Shown: positions 30,016-40,099 of the stretch, one piece after another
How the letters are laid out: each line of letters opens with the position of its first letter
Numbering within the stretch: position 1 is the first letter of the stretch
NCBI RefSeq assembly: GCF_039909015.1
Contig: NZ_CP150919.1
Coordinates: 1,588,501-1,652,500 of the forward strand
From: Pseudomonas grandcourensis
GTDB taxonomy: Bacteria; Pseudomonadota; Gammaproteobacteria; Pseudomonadales; Pseudomonadaceae
DNA: 64,000 nucleotides
Reading direction: 5' to 3'
Notes under the pieces: model-generated
What the model was told of the DNA's origin: nothing
Databases searched by the model: none
What the model saw: only the letters and a program-made list of their open reading frames with translations
Position numbers and translations under genes: made by a program

Positions 30016-30924
30016 CTACCGGTCAGCCACCAGGCCCGGTTTCACCGCAGCCGGCTTCAACACCAACCACAACGCCAGCGCAATCAACAACCCGCCATAG
30101 ATATGTGCCATCGACAGCGGTTCATCGAGAAACAGCGCCCCCCACAACACGCCGAACAGCGGGATCAAAAAGGTCGTAGTCATCGATTTCACCGGACCAA
30201 TCGAACTCAGGAGCCGGAAGTAAATAATGTACGCAAACGCTGTGCATCCCAGACCCAACCCCAGCAACGAGAGCCAGACACCCCAGCCGCCCCAGCTCGC
30301 CGGTGGCTGGCTGATCACGCTGTAGCCGAACAGCGGCAGCAGGAACAACGTCGCGCCGAGCATGCTGCCCAGTGCCGACAAACGGCTGTCGAGACCTCCG
30401 GCCTGATCGAGCCAGCGGCGGGCCAGAAACCCTGCAAATCCGTAGCAAGTAGTCGCGAGCAGGCAGGCGACGGCACCCATCAGCAGTTGCATGTCGAACG
30501 CCACCGGACCGGCACGGGTCAGCACGCCCACGCCGAACAGGCCCAGGAACACGCCGCCCAGTTTGGCGCCAGTGAGCCTTTCATGGAAAAACAGGCCGCC
30601 GATCAGCACACCCATCAAGGGTGTCGTGGCATTGAAAATCGACGAGTAACCGGCTGGCAGCACCTGTGCGGCCACCGAATAGAGCGTCGCCGGAATCCCG
30701 GAGTTGATCACCCCGAGCAGCATCACGGTCTTGAGTTTGCCCTTGAAATCCCAACTGATGCGCATCAGCCCGAGAATCACCAGCAGTCCGGCAGCGGCTA
30801 TCGATACACGGAAAAAAGCGGTGGGAATGCTGCCGATCACCGGGGCGATGATGCGCATGAACAGAAAACTGGCCCCCCAAATGGCCGCTAGGGACAGTAA
30901 ACGGAAAATATCGACGGGGTTCAC
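30016..30924 (-). CDS. EamA/DMT family transporter
   Basis: 302 residues with ten predicted membrane segments (LAAIWGASFLFMRIIAPVIG near residue 12; STIFNATTPLMGV-type segment near 100; LIPLFGVLWGALFLDEP near 245). Start GTG 30924, because AAGGAAGGA lies about seven bases before it; the longer frame to 31041 adds a non-conserved hydrophilic stretch. Divergent from aceK. The substrate is unknown. Confidence 0.86.
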   Translation of the reverse strand: MNPVDIFRLLSLAAIWGASFLFMRIIAPVIGSIPTAFFRVSIAAAGLLVILGLMRISWDFKGKLKTVMLLGVINSGIPATLYSVAAQVLPAGYSSIFNATTPLMGVLIGGLFFHERLTGAKLGGVFLGLFGVGVLTRAGPVAFDMQLLMGAVACLLATTCYGFAGFLARRWLDQAGGLDSRLSALGSMLGATLFLLPLFGYSVISQPPASWGGWGVWLSLLGLGLGCTAFAYIIYFRLLSSIGPVKSMTTTFLIPLFGVLWGALFLDEPLSMAHIYGGLLIALALWLVLKPAAVKPGLVADR

Positions 30925-31083
30925 AGCGCGGTCCTTCCTTGGGGGAGGGGCGAAAGTGTTGCTGAGTGTGTGATCGATGGCAACCGAAAATCGGGCATTT
31001 AATTCACCCGGAAAATTACGCTTCTCCTGCACCCGGTTCACTGGCTAAGCTCAAGCCTCCCGAATTCCCGCAGAGGTCTCCCC

Positions 31084-32802
31084 ATGCCGCAGCAATGGCC
31101 AGCCGCCGACATCGCTCGCTTGATCCTCGATGGCTTTGACGATTACCGCGAGCATTTTCGCCAGATCACCGACGGCGCCCGGGCCCGCTTCGAGCAAGCC
31201 AAGTGGCAAGAGACGCAGTCGGCGTCCGCGGCACGGATCAATCTGTACGAAGACAAGGTCGGTGAAACGGTGGAGCGACTGCGCACCGCGTTTGACGCCG
31301 ACACGCTGGACGTCAGTTGCTGGCCGCTGGTCAAAAGCGCCTACATCAGCCTGATCGACCTGCGCTTCGACGATGAACTGTCCGAGACCTGGTACAACTC
31401 GATCTTCTGCGGGCTGTTCAGCCATGACCTGATCAGCGACGGCTGCATGTTCATCCACACCACCCGGCCGAGCCTGCGCCGAGCCCGGGCCGCGCAAACC
31501 CGCACCTACAAACCGCAAGGCCAATTGTCGGCGATGCTCGCCAGCATCTTCGCCGACTACCGCTTCAGCGAGGATTACGCCGACCTGTCCGGTGACCTGA
31601 AGCGCCTCGAAGCGCAACTGCGCGAGAACCTGCCGGACTGGGTGTGCAAGGACCCGGAGCTGAGCGTCGAGCTGTTTTCCTCGGTGTTGTACCGCAATAA
31701 AGGCGCGTACCTGGTGGGGCGCATCTACACCGCTGACGAGCAATGGCCGCTGGCAATTCCATTGCTGCACCTGGAGGGGCGCGGCATCCAGATCGATGCG
31801 CTGATCACCGACGAAGCGGACGTGTCGATCATCTTCTCGTTCACCCGCTCGTATTTCATGGTGGATGTGCCGGTGCCGGCGGAGTTCATCGGCTTCCTGC
31901 GGCGTATCCTGCCGGGCAAGCACATTGCCGAGCTGTACACCTCGATTGGCTTCTACAAGCACGGCAAGTCGGAGTTCTACCGGGCGCTGATCAATCACCT
32001 GGCCAACACCGACGACCAGTTCATCATGGCCCCCGGCGTGCGCGGCATGGTCATGAGCGTGTTCACCCTGCCGGGTTTCAACACCGTATTCAAAATCATC
32101 AAGGACCGTTTCTCGCCGTCGAAAAACGTCGACCGCGCCACGGTGATCGAAAAGTACCGCCTAGTGAAAAGCGTCGACCGGGTCGGGCGCATGGCCGATA
32201 CCCAGGAGTTCGCCGATTTCCGTTTTCCCCTGAGCAAGTTCGATCCGGCATGCCTGGAGGAACTGCTGGAAGTCGCGCCGTCGACGGTGTCGGTGGAAGG
32301 TGACACGGTGCTGATCCGTCACTGCTGGACCGAGCGCCGCATGACCCCGCTGAACCTCTACCTGGAAAACGCCAACGAGGCGCAGGTGCGCGAGGCCCTG
32401 GAAGACTACGGGCTGGCGATCAAGCAACTGGCGGCGGCCAACATCTTTCCCGGCGACATGCTGTTGAAGAACTTCGGGGTGACCCGTCACGGTCGTGTGG
32501 TGTTCTACGACTATGATGAGATCTGCTTTCTGACTGAGGCCAACTTTCGCCATATCCCGCTACCGCGTACACCCGAAGATGAAATGGCGTCCGAACCGTG
32601 GTACTCGATCGGGCCGCTGGACGTGTTTCCGGAAGAGTTTCCGCCGTTCCTGTTTGCCGATTTCGGGCAACGCAAGTTGTTCGATCAGCTGCATGGCGAG
32701 TTGTACAACGCCGATTACTGGAAAAGCCTGCAGGAGGCGATTCGGGCGGGGAAGGTGATTGATGTGTTTCCGTATCGGCGCAAGGGTTTGGACAACGAGT
32801 AG
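31084..32802 (+). CDS. aceK: Isocitrate dehydrogenase kinase/phosphatase
   Basis: 572 residues, the usual AceK length. It phosphorylates or dephosphorylates isocitrate dehydrogenase to set flux between the TCA cycle and the glyoxylate bypass. The N-terminal regulatory half starts [16 protein letters not shown]; the nucleotide loop [17 protein letters not shown] is near residues 317-333; the kinase-like core includes [25 protein letters not shown] near 458-482. It is monocistronic here, followed by a REPIN. Confidence 0.96.
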   Translation: MPQQWPAADIARLILDGFDDYREHFRQITDGARARFEQAKWQETQSASAARINLYEDKVGETVERLRTAFDADTLDVSCWPLVKSAYISLIDLRFDDELSETWYNSIFCGLFSHDLISDGCMFIHTTRPSLRRARAAQTRTYKPQGQLSAMLASIFADYRFSEDYADLSGDLKRLEAQLRENLPDWVCKDPELSVELFSSVLYRNKGAYLVGRIYTADEQWPLAIPLLHLEGRGIQIDALITDEADVSIIFSFTRSYFMVDVPVPAEFIGFLRRILPGKHIAELYTSIGFYKHGKSEFYRALINHLANTDDQFIMAPGVRGMVMSVFTLPGFNTVFKIIKDRFSPSKNVDRATVIEKYRLVKSVDRVGRMADTQEFADFRFPLSKFDPACLEELLEVAPSTVSVEGDTVLIRHCWTERRMTPLNLYLENANEAQVREALEDYGLAIKQLAAANIFPGDMLLKNFGVTRHGRVVFYDYDEICFLTEANFRHIPLPRTPEDEMASEPWYSIGPLDVFPEEFPPFLFADFGQRKLFDQLHGELYNADYWKSLQEAIRAGKVIDVFPYRRKGLDNE

Positions 32803-32813
32803 TTCTCACCGAC

Positions 32814-32881
32814 GCCATCGCGAGCAAGCTCGCTCCCACAGGGACAGCGCTTGACCTGTGGGAGCGAGCCTGCTCGCGATC
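32814..32881. repeat. REPIN (paired inverted REP elements)
   Basis: Two REP copies in opposite orientation: CCATCGCGAGCAAGCTCGC(TCCCACAGG) then CCTGTGGGAGCGAGC(CTGCTCGCGAT). This is the common P. fluorescens-group REP type, in the gap between aceK and hrpA. Confidence 0.85.
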
Positions 32882-32952
32882 GGCCGCGCAGCGGTCGTAA
32901 AATCTGCGACAATCCGCACCCTGCGCCACTAGACGACTGAATTGCGTACCCG

Positions 32953-35900
32953 ATGACCGACGAATCGCCCTCCATCGACAAGCTGCTGAAAAACCTCGAT
33001 CACGCCATGCTCGCCGACCGCCACCGGCTGCGGCGGCAGTTGCTTGAGCTGCGCAAGAAACCCGACGAGGCCAAACTGGGCCAGTGGGTAACGCGGATGC
33101 AGGCGTCCTGCGATCAGGTGCTGGCGCGCAAGGCCAGCCTGCCGGTGATTCGTTACGACGACAGCCTGCCGATCGCCGCCAAGCGCGACGAAATCAAAAA
33201 GGCGCTGGAAAAGCACCAGGTGCTGATCATCGCCGGTGAGACCGGCTCGGGTAAAACCACCCAGTTGCCAAAGATCTGCCTGGAAATCGGTCGCGGCCAG
33301 CACGGCCTGATCGGCCACACCCAGCCGCGCCGGATCGCTGCGCGCAGCGTCGCCAGCCGGGTCGCCGAAGAACTTGGTACGCCGCTGGGCGCGCTGGTCG
33401 GTTATCAGGTGCGCTTCGAGGATCAGAGCGATTCCAGCACCCTGATCAAGCTGATGACCGACGGCATCCTGCTGGCGGAAACCCAGAATGACCGGTATCT
33501 GGAACGCTATGACACGATCATCGTCGACGAAGCCCACGAACGCAGCCTCAACATCGACTTCCTGCTCGGTTACCTGAAAACCCTGCTGCCGCGCCGTCCC
33601 GACCTGAAGGTCATCATCACTTCGGCGACCATCGATCTGGAGCGTTTCTCCAAGCACTTCGATGACGCGCCGATTGTCGAGGTGTCCGGCCGCACCTACC
33701 CGGTGGACACCTGGTATCGCCCGCTGACCCTGGAGCAGGACGAAGAGGGCAACCGCGTCGAGGACGACCTGACGGTGGATCAGGCGATCCTCGCCACCCT
33801 CGATGAAATCGCCGCTTATGAGCGCAGTGAGCGCCGCAGTCCCGGTGACGTGCTGGTGTTCCTGCCCGGTGAGCGCGAGATTCGTGACGCTGCCGACATG
33901 CTGCGCAAGGCCCAGCTCAAACACACCGAAATCCTGCCGTTGTACGCGCGGTTGTCGCCGGCCGAGCAACAGCGGATTTTCCAGTCGCACCCAGGGCGTC
34001 GCGTGGTGTTGGCGACCAACGTCGCGGAAACCTCGCTGACCGTGCCGGGCATTCGCTATGTGATCGACAGCGGCACCGCGCGCATCAGCCGCTACAGCTA
34101 CCGGGCCAAGGTCCAGCGCCTGCCGATCGAAGCCATTTCCCAAGCCAGCGCCAACCAGCGTAAAGGTCGATGCGGGCGGGTCGAGCCGGGTATCTGCATC
34201 CGCCTCTACAGCGAAGAAGATTTCCTCGGGCGCCCGGAATTTACCGATCCGGAAATCCTCCGTACCAACCTCGCGGCGGTCATTTTGCAGATGCTGCATC
34301 TGCACCTCGGTGAAGTCACCGCGTTCCCGTTCATCGAGCCGCCGGATGGCAAGGCCATCAGCGACGGATACAACCTGCTGCAAGAACTCTCGGCGGTAGA
34401 CCGCAACAGCCAGTTGACCCCGCTTGGTCGCCAATTGGCGCGGCTGCCGGTGGACCCGCGCATGGGGCGTATGTTGCTGGAAGCGGCGAAGCTCGGCAGC
34501 TTGCAGGAAGTGCTGATCGTCGCCAGCGCCATGTCGATCCAGGATCCGCGCGAGCGTCCACCGGAGCGTCAGCAAGCGGCGGATCAGGCTCATGCCCAGT
34601 GGAAAGATGCCGACTCGGACTTTGCCGGGCTGGTCAATTTGTGGCGCGGTTTCGAAGAACAGCGCCAGGCGCTGACCGCCAGTCCGCTGCGCAACTGGTG
34701 CCGCAAGAATTTCCTGAATTACCTGCGCCTGCGTGAGTGGCGCGACTCCCATCGCCAGTTGAGCCTGATCTGCCGCGACATGCAGTTGAGCCTCAACAAA
34801 GAGCCGGCGGACTATCCGAAACTGCACAAAGCGGTGTTGGTGGGGTTGCTCAGTCAGATCGGGCAGAAAACCGAAGAGGGCGATTACCTCGGCGCCCGTC
34901 AGCGGCGGTTCTGGATTCATCCGTCGTCGGGCATCGGCAAGAAGCGCCCGCAATGGCTGATGACCGCCGAACTAGTGGAAACCACCAAGCTCTACGCGCG
35001 TATGGTCGCCAAGATCGACGCCGACTGGATCGAGCCGCTGGCCGGGCACCTGATCAAGAAAAACCACTTCGAACCCCACTGGGAGAAGAAGCGTGGGCAG
35101 GTCGTGGCGTTCGAGCAGATCACCCTGTTCGGCTTGATCGTGGTCGGGCGCAGGCCGGTGCATTACGGCCCGGTCGACCCGGTGGTGTCCCGCGAATTGT
35201 TCATCCGCGAAGGTCTGGTGCGCGGTGAGATTCAGTCCAGGGCCACGTGCCTGACGGCCAACAAGCAATTGCTGGAACAGCTCGACGAACTGGAGGCCAA
35301 GGCCCGTCGCCGTGACATCCTCGCCGACGAAGAAACCCTGTACGCCTTCTACGACGCACGGCTGCCGGCTGAGATCCACCAGACCGCGACCTTCGACAGC
35401 TGGTACCGGATCAACAGCCAGAAAGACCCGCAGCTGCTGATCATGCGCGAAGAAGACGTGCTGGCCCGCGAAGCCAGTGAAGTCACCGCCCAGCACTACC
35501 CGGATACGCTGCACATCGGCGATCTGGAATTGGCTCTCAGCTACCACTTCGAACCGAATCACCCGCGCGACGGCGTGACCCTGCGCGTGCCGGCACCGCT
35601 GTTGCCGATGCTGCCACCGGAACGCCTGGAATGGCTGGTGCCGGGCGTCATCGAAGCCAAGTGCATTGCCCTGGTGCGCAACCTGCCCAAGGCTTTGCGC
35701 AAGAATTTTGTGCCGGTGCCGGATTTCGTCAAGGCGGCCTTGCAACGCATGACTTTTGCCGAGGGCTCGCTACCCCAGGCCCTGGGGCGCGAGCTGCTGC
35801 GCATGACAGGTGCGCGGGTCAGCGATGAAGCCTGGGCCGAGGCGGTACAGCAGGTCGAAAGTCATCTGCGGATGAACCTGGAAATTGTCGACGCCCAGGG

Positions 35901-36864
35901 CAAGTTCCTCGGCGAAGGCCGCGATCTGGCCGAGCTGACTGCGCGTTTCGCCGAGGCCAGCCAAGCGGCGTTGGCGGTGCCGCAAACCGCGAAGAGCCAG
36001 CAGCCGGTGGAGCCGAAAGTGTTCGCCGCCGTGGCCGAGAAAACCCAACAGAAGATCGCCGGGCTGTCGATGACGGTCTACCCGGCGCTGGTGGAAGAGG
36101 CCGGGACGGTCAAGGAAGGGCGTTTCTCGACGCCGGCCGAAGCCGAGTTCCAGCATCGCCGTGCCCTGCAACGCTTGCTGATGCAGCAACTGGCCGAACC
36201 TGCGAAGTTCCTGCGCGGCAAGTTGCCGGGCCTGACCGAACTGGGCCTGCTGTACCGCGACATGGGGCGCGTCGATGCGCTGGTGGAAGACATTCTGCTG
36301 GCCAGCCTCGACAGTTGCATTCTTGAAGGTGAAGACCCGTTGCCCCGTGACGGCGCCGCTCTGGCGTCCCTGGCCGAGCGCAAGCGTGGCGCCTGGACCG
36401 AGCACGCCGAGCGTGTGGCGAAGCTGACCCTGGAGATCCTCAAGCTTTGGCATGGCCTGCAAAAACGCTTCAAGGGCAAGATTGATCTGGCGCAAGCCGT
36501 GGCCCTGAACGACATCAAGCAGCAGCTCAGCCACTTGGTGTATCCGGGATTTGTCCGGGAAACGCCGATGCAGTGGCTCAAGGAATTGCCGCGTTACCTC
36601 AAGGCGATTGAACAGCGCTTTGAAAAAATCGGTGCCCAGGTGCAGCGCGACCGGGTCTGGAGTGGCGAGTTGTCCGGCCTGTGGACGCAATACCAGACCC
36701 GCGCCAACAAACACGCCCAGGAAGGCAAGCGCGATCCGCAACTGGAGTTGTATCGCTGGTGGCTGGAGGAATACCGGGTTTCGCTGTTTGCCCAGCAATT
36801 GGGGACCAAAGTGCCGATTTCCGACAAGCGCCTGAACAAGCAGTGGTCGCAAGTCGAACCGTAG
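32953..36864 (+). CDS. hrpA: ATP-dependent RNA helicase HrpA
   Basis: 1303 residues, full length for HrpA. Walker A GETGSGKTTQLP is near residues 95-106, DEAH in IVDEAHERS near 191-199, SAT in ITSATIDLERF near 219-229, motif V/VI region LATNVAETSLTVPG and QRKGRCGRVEPG near 355-410. The long C-terminal half is the HrpA-specific extension. HrpA acts on stalled ribosomes and mRNA. A very long open frame on the opposite strand is a codon-bias shadow. Confidence 0.97.
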   Translation: MTDESPSIDKLLKNLDHAMLADRHRLRRQLLELRKKPDEAKLGQWVTRMQASCDQVLARKASLPVIRYDDSLPIAAKRDEIKKALEKHQVLIIAGETGSGKTTQLPKICLEIGRGQHGLIGHTQPRRIAARSVASRVAEELGTPLGALVGYQVRFEDQSDSSTLIKLMTDGILLAETQNDRYLERYDTIIVDEAHERSLNIDFLLGYLKTLLPRRPDLKVIITSATIDLERFSKHFDDAPIVEVSGRTYPVDTWYRPLTLEQDEEGNRVEDDLTVDQAILATLDEIAAYERSERRSPGDVLVFLPGEREIRDAADMLRKAQLKHTEILPLYARLSPAEQQRIFQSHPGRRVVLATNVAETSLTVPGIRYVIDSGTARISRYSYRAKVQRLPIEAISQASANQRKGRCGRVEPGICIRLYSEEDFLGRPEFTDPEILRTNLAAVILQMLHLHLGEVTAFPFIEPPDGKAISDGYNLLQELSAVDRNSQLTPLGRQLARLPVDPRMGRMLLEAAKLGSLQEVLIVASAMSIQDPRERPPERQQAADQAHAQWKDADSDFAGLVNLWRGFEEQRQALTASPLRNWCRKNFLNYLRLREWRDSHRQLSLICRDMQLSLNKEPADYPKLHKAVLVGLLSQIGQKTEEGDYLGARQRRFWIHPSSGIGKKRPQWLMTAELVETTKLYARMVAKIDADWIEPLAGHLIKKNHFEPHWEKKRGQVVAFEQITLFGLIVVGRRPVHYGPVDPVVSRELFIREGLVRGEIQSRATCLTANKQLLEQLDELEAKARRRDILADEETLYAFYDARLPAEIHQTATFDSWYRINSQKDPQLLIMREEDVLAREASEVTAQHYPDTLHIGDLELALSYHFEPNHPRDGVTLRVPAPLLPMLPPERLEWLVPGVIEAKCIALVRNLPKALRKNFVPVPDFVKAALQRMTFAEGSLPQALGRELLRMTGARVSDEAWAEAVQQVESHLRMNLEIVDAQGKFLGEGRDLAELTARFAEASQAALAVPQTAKSQQPVEPKVFAAVAEKTQQKIAGLSMTVYPALVEEAGTVKEGRFSTPAEAEFQHRRALQRLLMQQLAEPAKFLRGKLPGLTELGLLYRDMGRVDALVEDILLASLDSCILEGEDPLPRDGAALASLAERKRGAWTEHAERVAKLTLEILKLWHGLQKRFKGKIDLAQAVALNDIKQQLSHLVYPGFVRETPMQWLKELPRYLKAIEQRFEKIGAQVQRDRVWSGELSGLWTQYQTRANKHAQEGKRDPQLELYRWWLEEYRVSLFAQQLGTKVPISDKRLNKQWSQVEP

Positions 36865-36885
36865 CACCTGAGACCAATGCAATAC

Positions 36886-36900
36886 CTTGTGGGAGCGGGC
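36886..36900. repeat. Truncated REP element
   Basis: CTTGTGGGAGCGGGC matches one end of the local REP type without its partner; it lies 20 bases after hrpA. Confidence 0.5.
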
Positions 36901-37070
36901 GGTGTGTCAGCGGGAGTTTGATCCAGCAAAAGGGGCGAAATGCCCACGTTTATGGCAAACTTCGCGCCTATAAACGCCGGCCCCGTGGTTTTGAGCCTTC
37001 GCGCTACGGGCAGGTCGGAATAAAGCGATGCCAGGTTTGCGTCCCCCGGATGGGAATAGACCCTTTGTGT

Positions 37071-37090
37071 ATTGGTACGACGGTGCCAAT
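37071..37090. promoter_or_regulatory. Imperfect 20-bp palindrome upstream of the ketoacyl synthase
   Basis: ATTGGTACGA/CGGTGCCAAT is symmetrical at 7 of 10 positions, 32 bases before ATG 37123. It may be an operator for a lipid-responsive repressor; no regulator is adjacent. Confidence 0.3.
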
Positions 37091-37122
37091 GCTTTCTGCC
37101 TGAACAGATTAGAGACACGACC

Positions 37123-38244
37123 ATGCATAACGTCGTCATCAGCGGCACCGGCCTGTACACCCCGGCCAACAGCATTTCCAACGAAGAGCTGGTGCAGTCT
37201 TTCAATACTTACGTCGGGCAATTCAACGCCGACAACGCCGATGCCATCGCGCGCGGTGAAGTGGAAGCATTGACCGAGTCCAGCGCCGCGTTCATCGAAA
37301 AAGCCTCGGGCATCAAGAGCCGCTTTGTCATGGACAAGGAAGGCATCCTCGACCCGCAACGCATGGCCCCACGCCTGCCGGAGCGCTCCAATGACGAGTG
37401 GTCGGTGCTTTGCCAGATGGCCATCGGCGCGGCCGAACAAGCCTTGCAGCGCGCCGGCAAGACCGCGGCGGACATCGACGGCGTAATCGTCGCCTGTTCC
37501 AACCTGCAGCGCGCCTACCCGGCCATTGCCATTGAAGTCCAGGAAGCGCTCGGTATCCAGGGTTTCGGCTTCGACATGAACGTGGCGTGCTCGTCCGCAA
37601 CCTTCGGCATCCAGACTGCCGCCAACAGCGTGCAACTGGGCCAGGCCCGGGCGGTCCTGATGGTCAACCCGGAAGTCTGCACTGGCCACCTGAACTTCCG
37701 TGACCGCGACAGCCACTTCATCTTCGGCGACGCTGCCACAGCAGTGATCATCGAGCGTGCCGACCTGGCGACGTCCAAGTACCAGTTCGACATCGTCAGC
37801 ACCAAGCTGCTGACCAAGTTCTCCAACAACATCCGCAACAACTTCGGCTTCCTCAACCGCGCGGCGGAAGAGGGCATCGGTGCCAGGGACAAACTGTTCG
37901 TGCAGGAAGGCCGCAAGGTGTTCAAGGAAGTCTGCCCGTTGGTTGCCGAGCTGATCAGTGAGCATCTGCAAGAGAACCAGTTGAACGTCAGCGACGTTAA
38001 GCGCTTCTGGCTGCACCAGGCCAACCTCAGCATGAACCATCTGATCGTCAAGAAGCTGCTGGGCCGCGACGCCACCGAACAGGAAGCGCCGGTGATTCTC
38101 GACACCTACGCCAACACCAGTTCCGCCGGTTCCGTGATTGCGTTCCACAAGAACCAGGACGATCTGGCCGCCGGTTCGCTGGCCGTGCTCAGTTCGTTTG
38201 GTGCCGGTTATTCGATTGGTAGCGTGTTGCTGCGCAAGCGCTGA
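37123..38244 (+). CDS. Beta-ketoacyl-ACP synthase III family protein (PA3286-like)
   Basis: 373 residues with the thiolase-fold FabH triad: Cys in NVACSSATF near residue 153, His in FWLHQANLS near 302, Asn in TYANTSSAG near 340. It is longer than E. coli FabH (317) and resembles P. aeruginosa PA3286, which as I recall condenses medium-chain acyl-CoA with malonyl-ACP to shunt beta-oxidation products into fatty acid synthesis. Start: ATG 37123, with MHNVVISGTGLYTP typical. Single gene, followed by a REPIN that ends in a T-run. Confidence 0.88.
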   Translation: MHNVVISGTGLYTPANSISNEELVQSFNTYVGQFNADNADAIARGEVEALTESSAAFIEKASGIKSRFVMDKEGILDPQRMAPRLPERSNDEWSVLCQMAIGAAEQALQRAGKTAADIDGVIVACSNLQRAYPAIAIEVQEALGIQGFGFDMNVACSSATFGIQTAANSVQLGQARAVLMVNPEVCTGHLNFRDRDSHFIFGDAATAVIIERADLATSKYQFDIVSTKLLTKFSNNIRNNFGFLNRAAEEGIGARDKLFVQEGRKVFKEVCPLVAELISEHLQENQLNVSDVKRFWLHQANLSMNHLIVKKLLGRDATEQEAPVILDTYANTSSAGSVIAFHKNQDDLAAGSLAVLSSFGAGYSIGSVLLRKR

Positions 38245-38255
38245 GTCTGCGGCTT

Positions 38256-38358
38256 AAAAAGATCGCAGCCTGCGGCAGCTCCTACAGGATTGGATTTCAA
38301 CGTGATATCGCGATGAATCCGGTCAGCGTAGGAGCTGCCGAAGGCTGCGATTTTTTTT
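38256..38358. repeat. Second-type REPIN doubling as terminator
   Basis: GATCGCAGCCTGCGGCAGC(TCCTACA) at 38261-38286 and its inverted copy at 38328-38351, with about 40 bases between and a run of eight T after the second. This is a different REP class from the GTGGGAGCGAGC type seen elsewhere in the window. Confidence 0.8.
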
Positions 38359-38442
38359 GCAGGAGGTTATTGCGGGAGAGAAAACAGACTCGCGTTGATG
38401 CATCGGAGGATGATGGGGACCGACACACCAACGCCAGGCTGT

Positions 38443-38468
38443 AAAAGTGGCCCGGGCTTCCTTGCCCG
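38443..38468 (-). terminator. Hairpin terminator of the porin gene
   Basis: On the minus strand CGGGC-AAGGAA-GCCCG is followed by GGCCACTTTT, 20 bases after the porin stop. Confidence 0.45.
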
Positions 38469-38487
38469 AGTCGTGTAGCGGGGTGAA

Positions 38488-39819
38488 TCAGAACTTCGCT
38501 TCGGCATCCAGTTGCAGGGTGTTGATGTCCGAATCGGTTTTCTTGATGTTGGCGTTGGTCTGGTCCGAGGTCGCCATGAAGTAGGTCGCGCCCAGGGCAA
38601 AGTTCTTGTCCAGGTCGTAGCTCACTTTCAGCTTGCTGCCGCGCGAACCGGTGAAGCCGTTGGCGAAGTCGGAGTCGGTGAAGGCGCCAACCACAGCGTT
38701 ACGCTGCACGTCGCGGTAGTTGTAGTCCAGGTTGAAACCGTAGACCTTGGACTTCACACCGGCCAACCAGCCGGTGTCCTGGTCGTTGCTGGCATCGGTG
38801 TTGTTGACGTACTGACCGTAGATCGACAGCGGTACTGGCAGGTTGCTGAAGTCCAGCTGACCGAAGCCTTCGTACAGTTTGAAGGTTTCGCCCGGGCTGT
38901 TGCCGTTGACGGCCAGGGCGCATGGCGCAGTAACGGTGCCGCTGGTAGGGCAGGCACTGCTGCTGTCGTTGTCGTAGGAGTAGAGACTGCCGCCCAAGGT
39001 CATTTTCATGCTGTCGGTGATGGCGAAGCGCGCACCCAACTGGCCAGCGTACAGACGCAGGTCGTGCTTGAACTGCACGCCTTCACCGTCGACGTTGTCC
39101 TTGAGGGTGTAGTGACCGGCGCTACCGAACAGCTCGGTGCTGCCGCTCAGTGGGTATTTGTAGGTGACGGCCAGACCTTCCGGGTTGATGTCGCTATCCC
39201 AGATGATGTCGCCCATGCTCACCCATTGTTGTGGCATCTTGCCGCCCACCAGGTGCAGGTTCTTGATCGCGTCCGGGTGGTAGTCGATGTAACCCTGGTC
39301 CAGCCAGATCTGCTTCTTGTCGAAGTAGTTGTTCAGGTCCTGGTTGGTGGAGCGAGCGTCGTCGTTGCTGCCGGTGGCGATACGGATACCGGTGTCGACC
39401 TGCGGGTTGATTTCGCTGTAGGCACCCAGGCGGGCACGAATGCGCTGACGATCCTGGTCCTTGTTGTTCGGCACGCCATCGTTGTGGACGTTTTCCTGAC
39501 GGAAGCGCACGTCGCCTTTGAACTGAGTCTTTGCCGCCCATGCAAGCTTCTGGTCGAAAGCGCTCAGTGTGTCGGTTTTCTTCGCGGTGGCCGCGATTTG
39601 CTCGTTGGTCTCTTGCTGAGCCTGACGGGCGATCTGTTGGTCTTTCTGATCCCTGGCCAGCTCGGCTTGCAGTTCGCTGTACTGCGCGTTGGTGATCGAG
39701 CCGTTAGCTTTGAGCATGTCGAGCAGTTTGGCGTCGACTGCGGCACTGGCCGGAACACTCATGGCCAGCAACAGGCCACCGCACAAGGCCGCCGCAGTTT
39801 TCGTGGAAGCAAGACGCAT
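38488..39819 (-). CDS. Putative outer-membrane porin (Porin_5-like)
   Basis: 444 residues. The signal peptide MRLASTKTAAALCGGLLLAMSVPASA is cleaved before AVDAKLL. A short coiled-coil stretch follows (residues about 35-75, rich in Q/E/A), then a beta-barrel with alternating strands (FKGDVRFRQENV, RIRARLGAYSEI, LYAGQLGARFAI) ending in F, as outer-membrane proteins do. Start: ATG 39819 with GGAG six bases upstream. The family is a large one in pseudomonads; the substrate is unknown. Confidence 0.82.
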   Translation of the reverse strand: MRLASTKTAAALCGGLLLAMSVPASAAVDAKLLDMLKANGSITNAQYSELQAELARDQKDQQIARQAQQETNEQIAATAKKTDTLSAFDQKLAWAAKTQFKGDVRFRQENVHNDGVPNNKDQDRQRIRARLGAYSEINPQVDTGIRIATGSNDDARSTNQDLNNYFDKKQIWLDQGYIDYHPDAIKNLHLVGGKMPQQWVSMGDIIWDSDINPEGLAVTYKYPLSGSTELFGSAGHYTLKDNVDGEGVQFKHDLRLYAGQLGARFAITDSMKMTLGGSLYSYDNDSSSACPTSGTVTAPCALAVNGNSPGETFKLYEGFGQLDFSNLPVPLSIYGQYVNNTDASNDQDTGWLAGVKSKVYGFNLDYNYRDVQRNAVVGAFTDSDFANGFTGSRGSKLKVSYDLDKNFALGATYFMATSDQTNANIKKTDSDINTLQLDAEAKF

Positions 39820-40099
39820 ATCAATCTCCGAAGATGAGAGGGGATGACAGAGCCATCCGGGACACAACCGACCATAAGGGGCGGAAAACAGTGGCCGGGT
39901 ATAACCCGGCGCTCTAAAAACAGGCGCCAGTATCGCGATGGTTTATTACAGAGCGGTGGCAATGTGATGTCATGTCGATGACGATACAAAGCCGTCGTGA
40001 ACTATTGAGTTAGAGCACTGTCGTCGTTTTGCCCGTGTGCATTGCAGAGCGATAGGCGATACTCGCGGGGCTTTCACGCCATGAAGAGTGAGGACGGTG

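Noticed and set aside
34383..34390. ops-like GGCGGTAG inside hrpA
   Set aside because: Within coding sequence of a housekeeping gene; shows that the octamer occurs by chance.
32929..34953. 674-codon open frame opposite hrpA
   Set aside because: Antisense to a clear HrpA; long open antisense frames are expected from the GC-rich third positions, and its translation shows no known domain.
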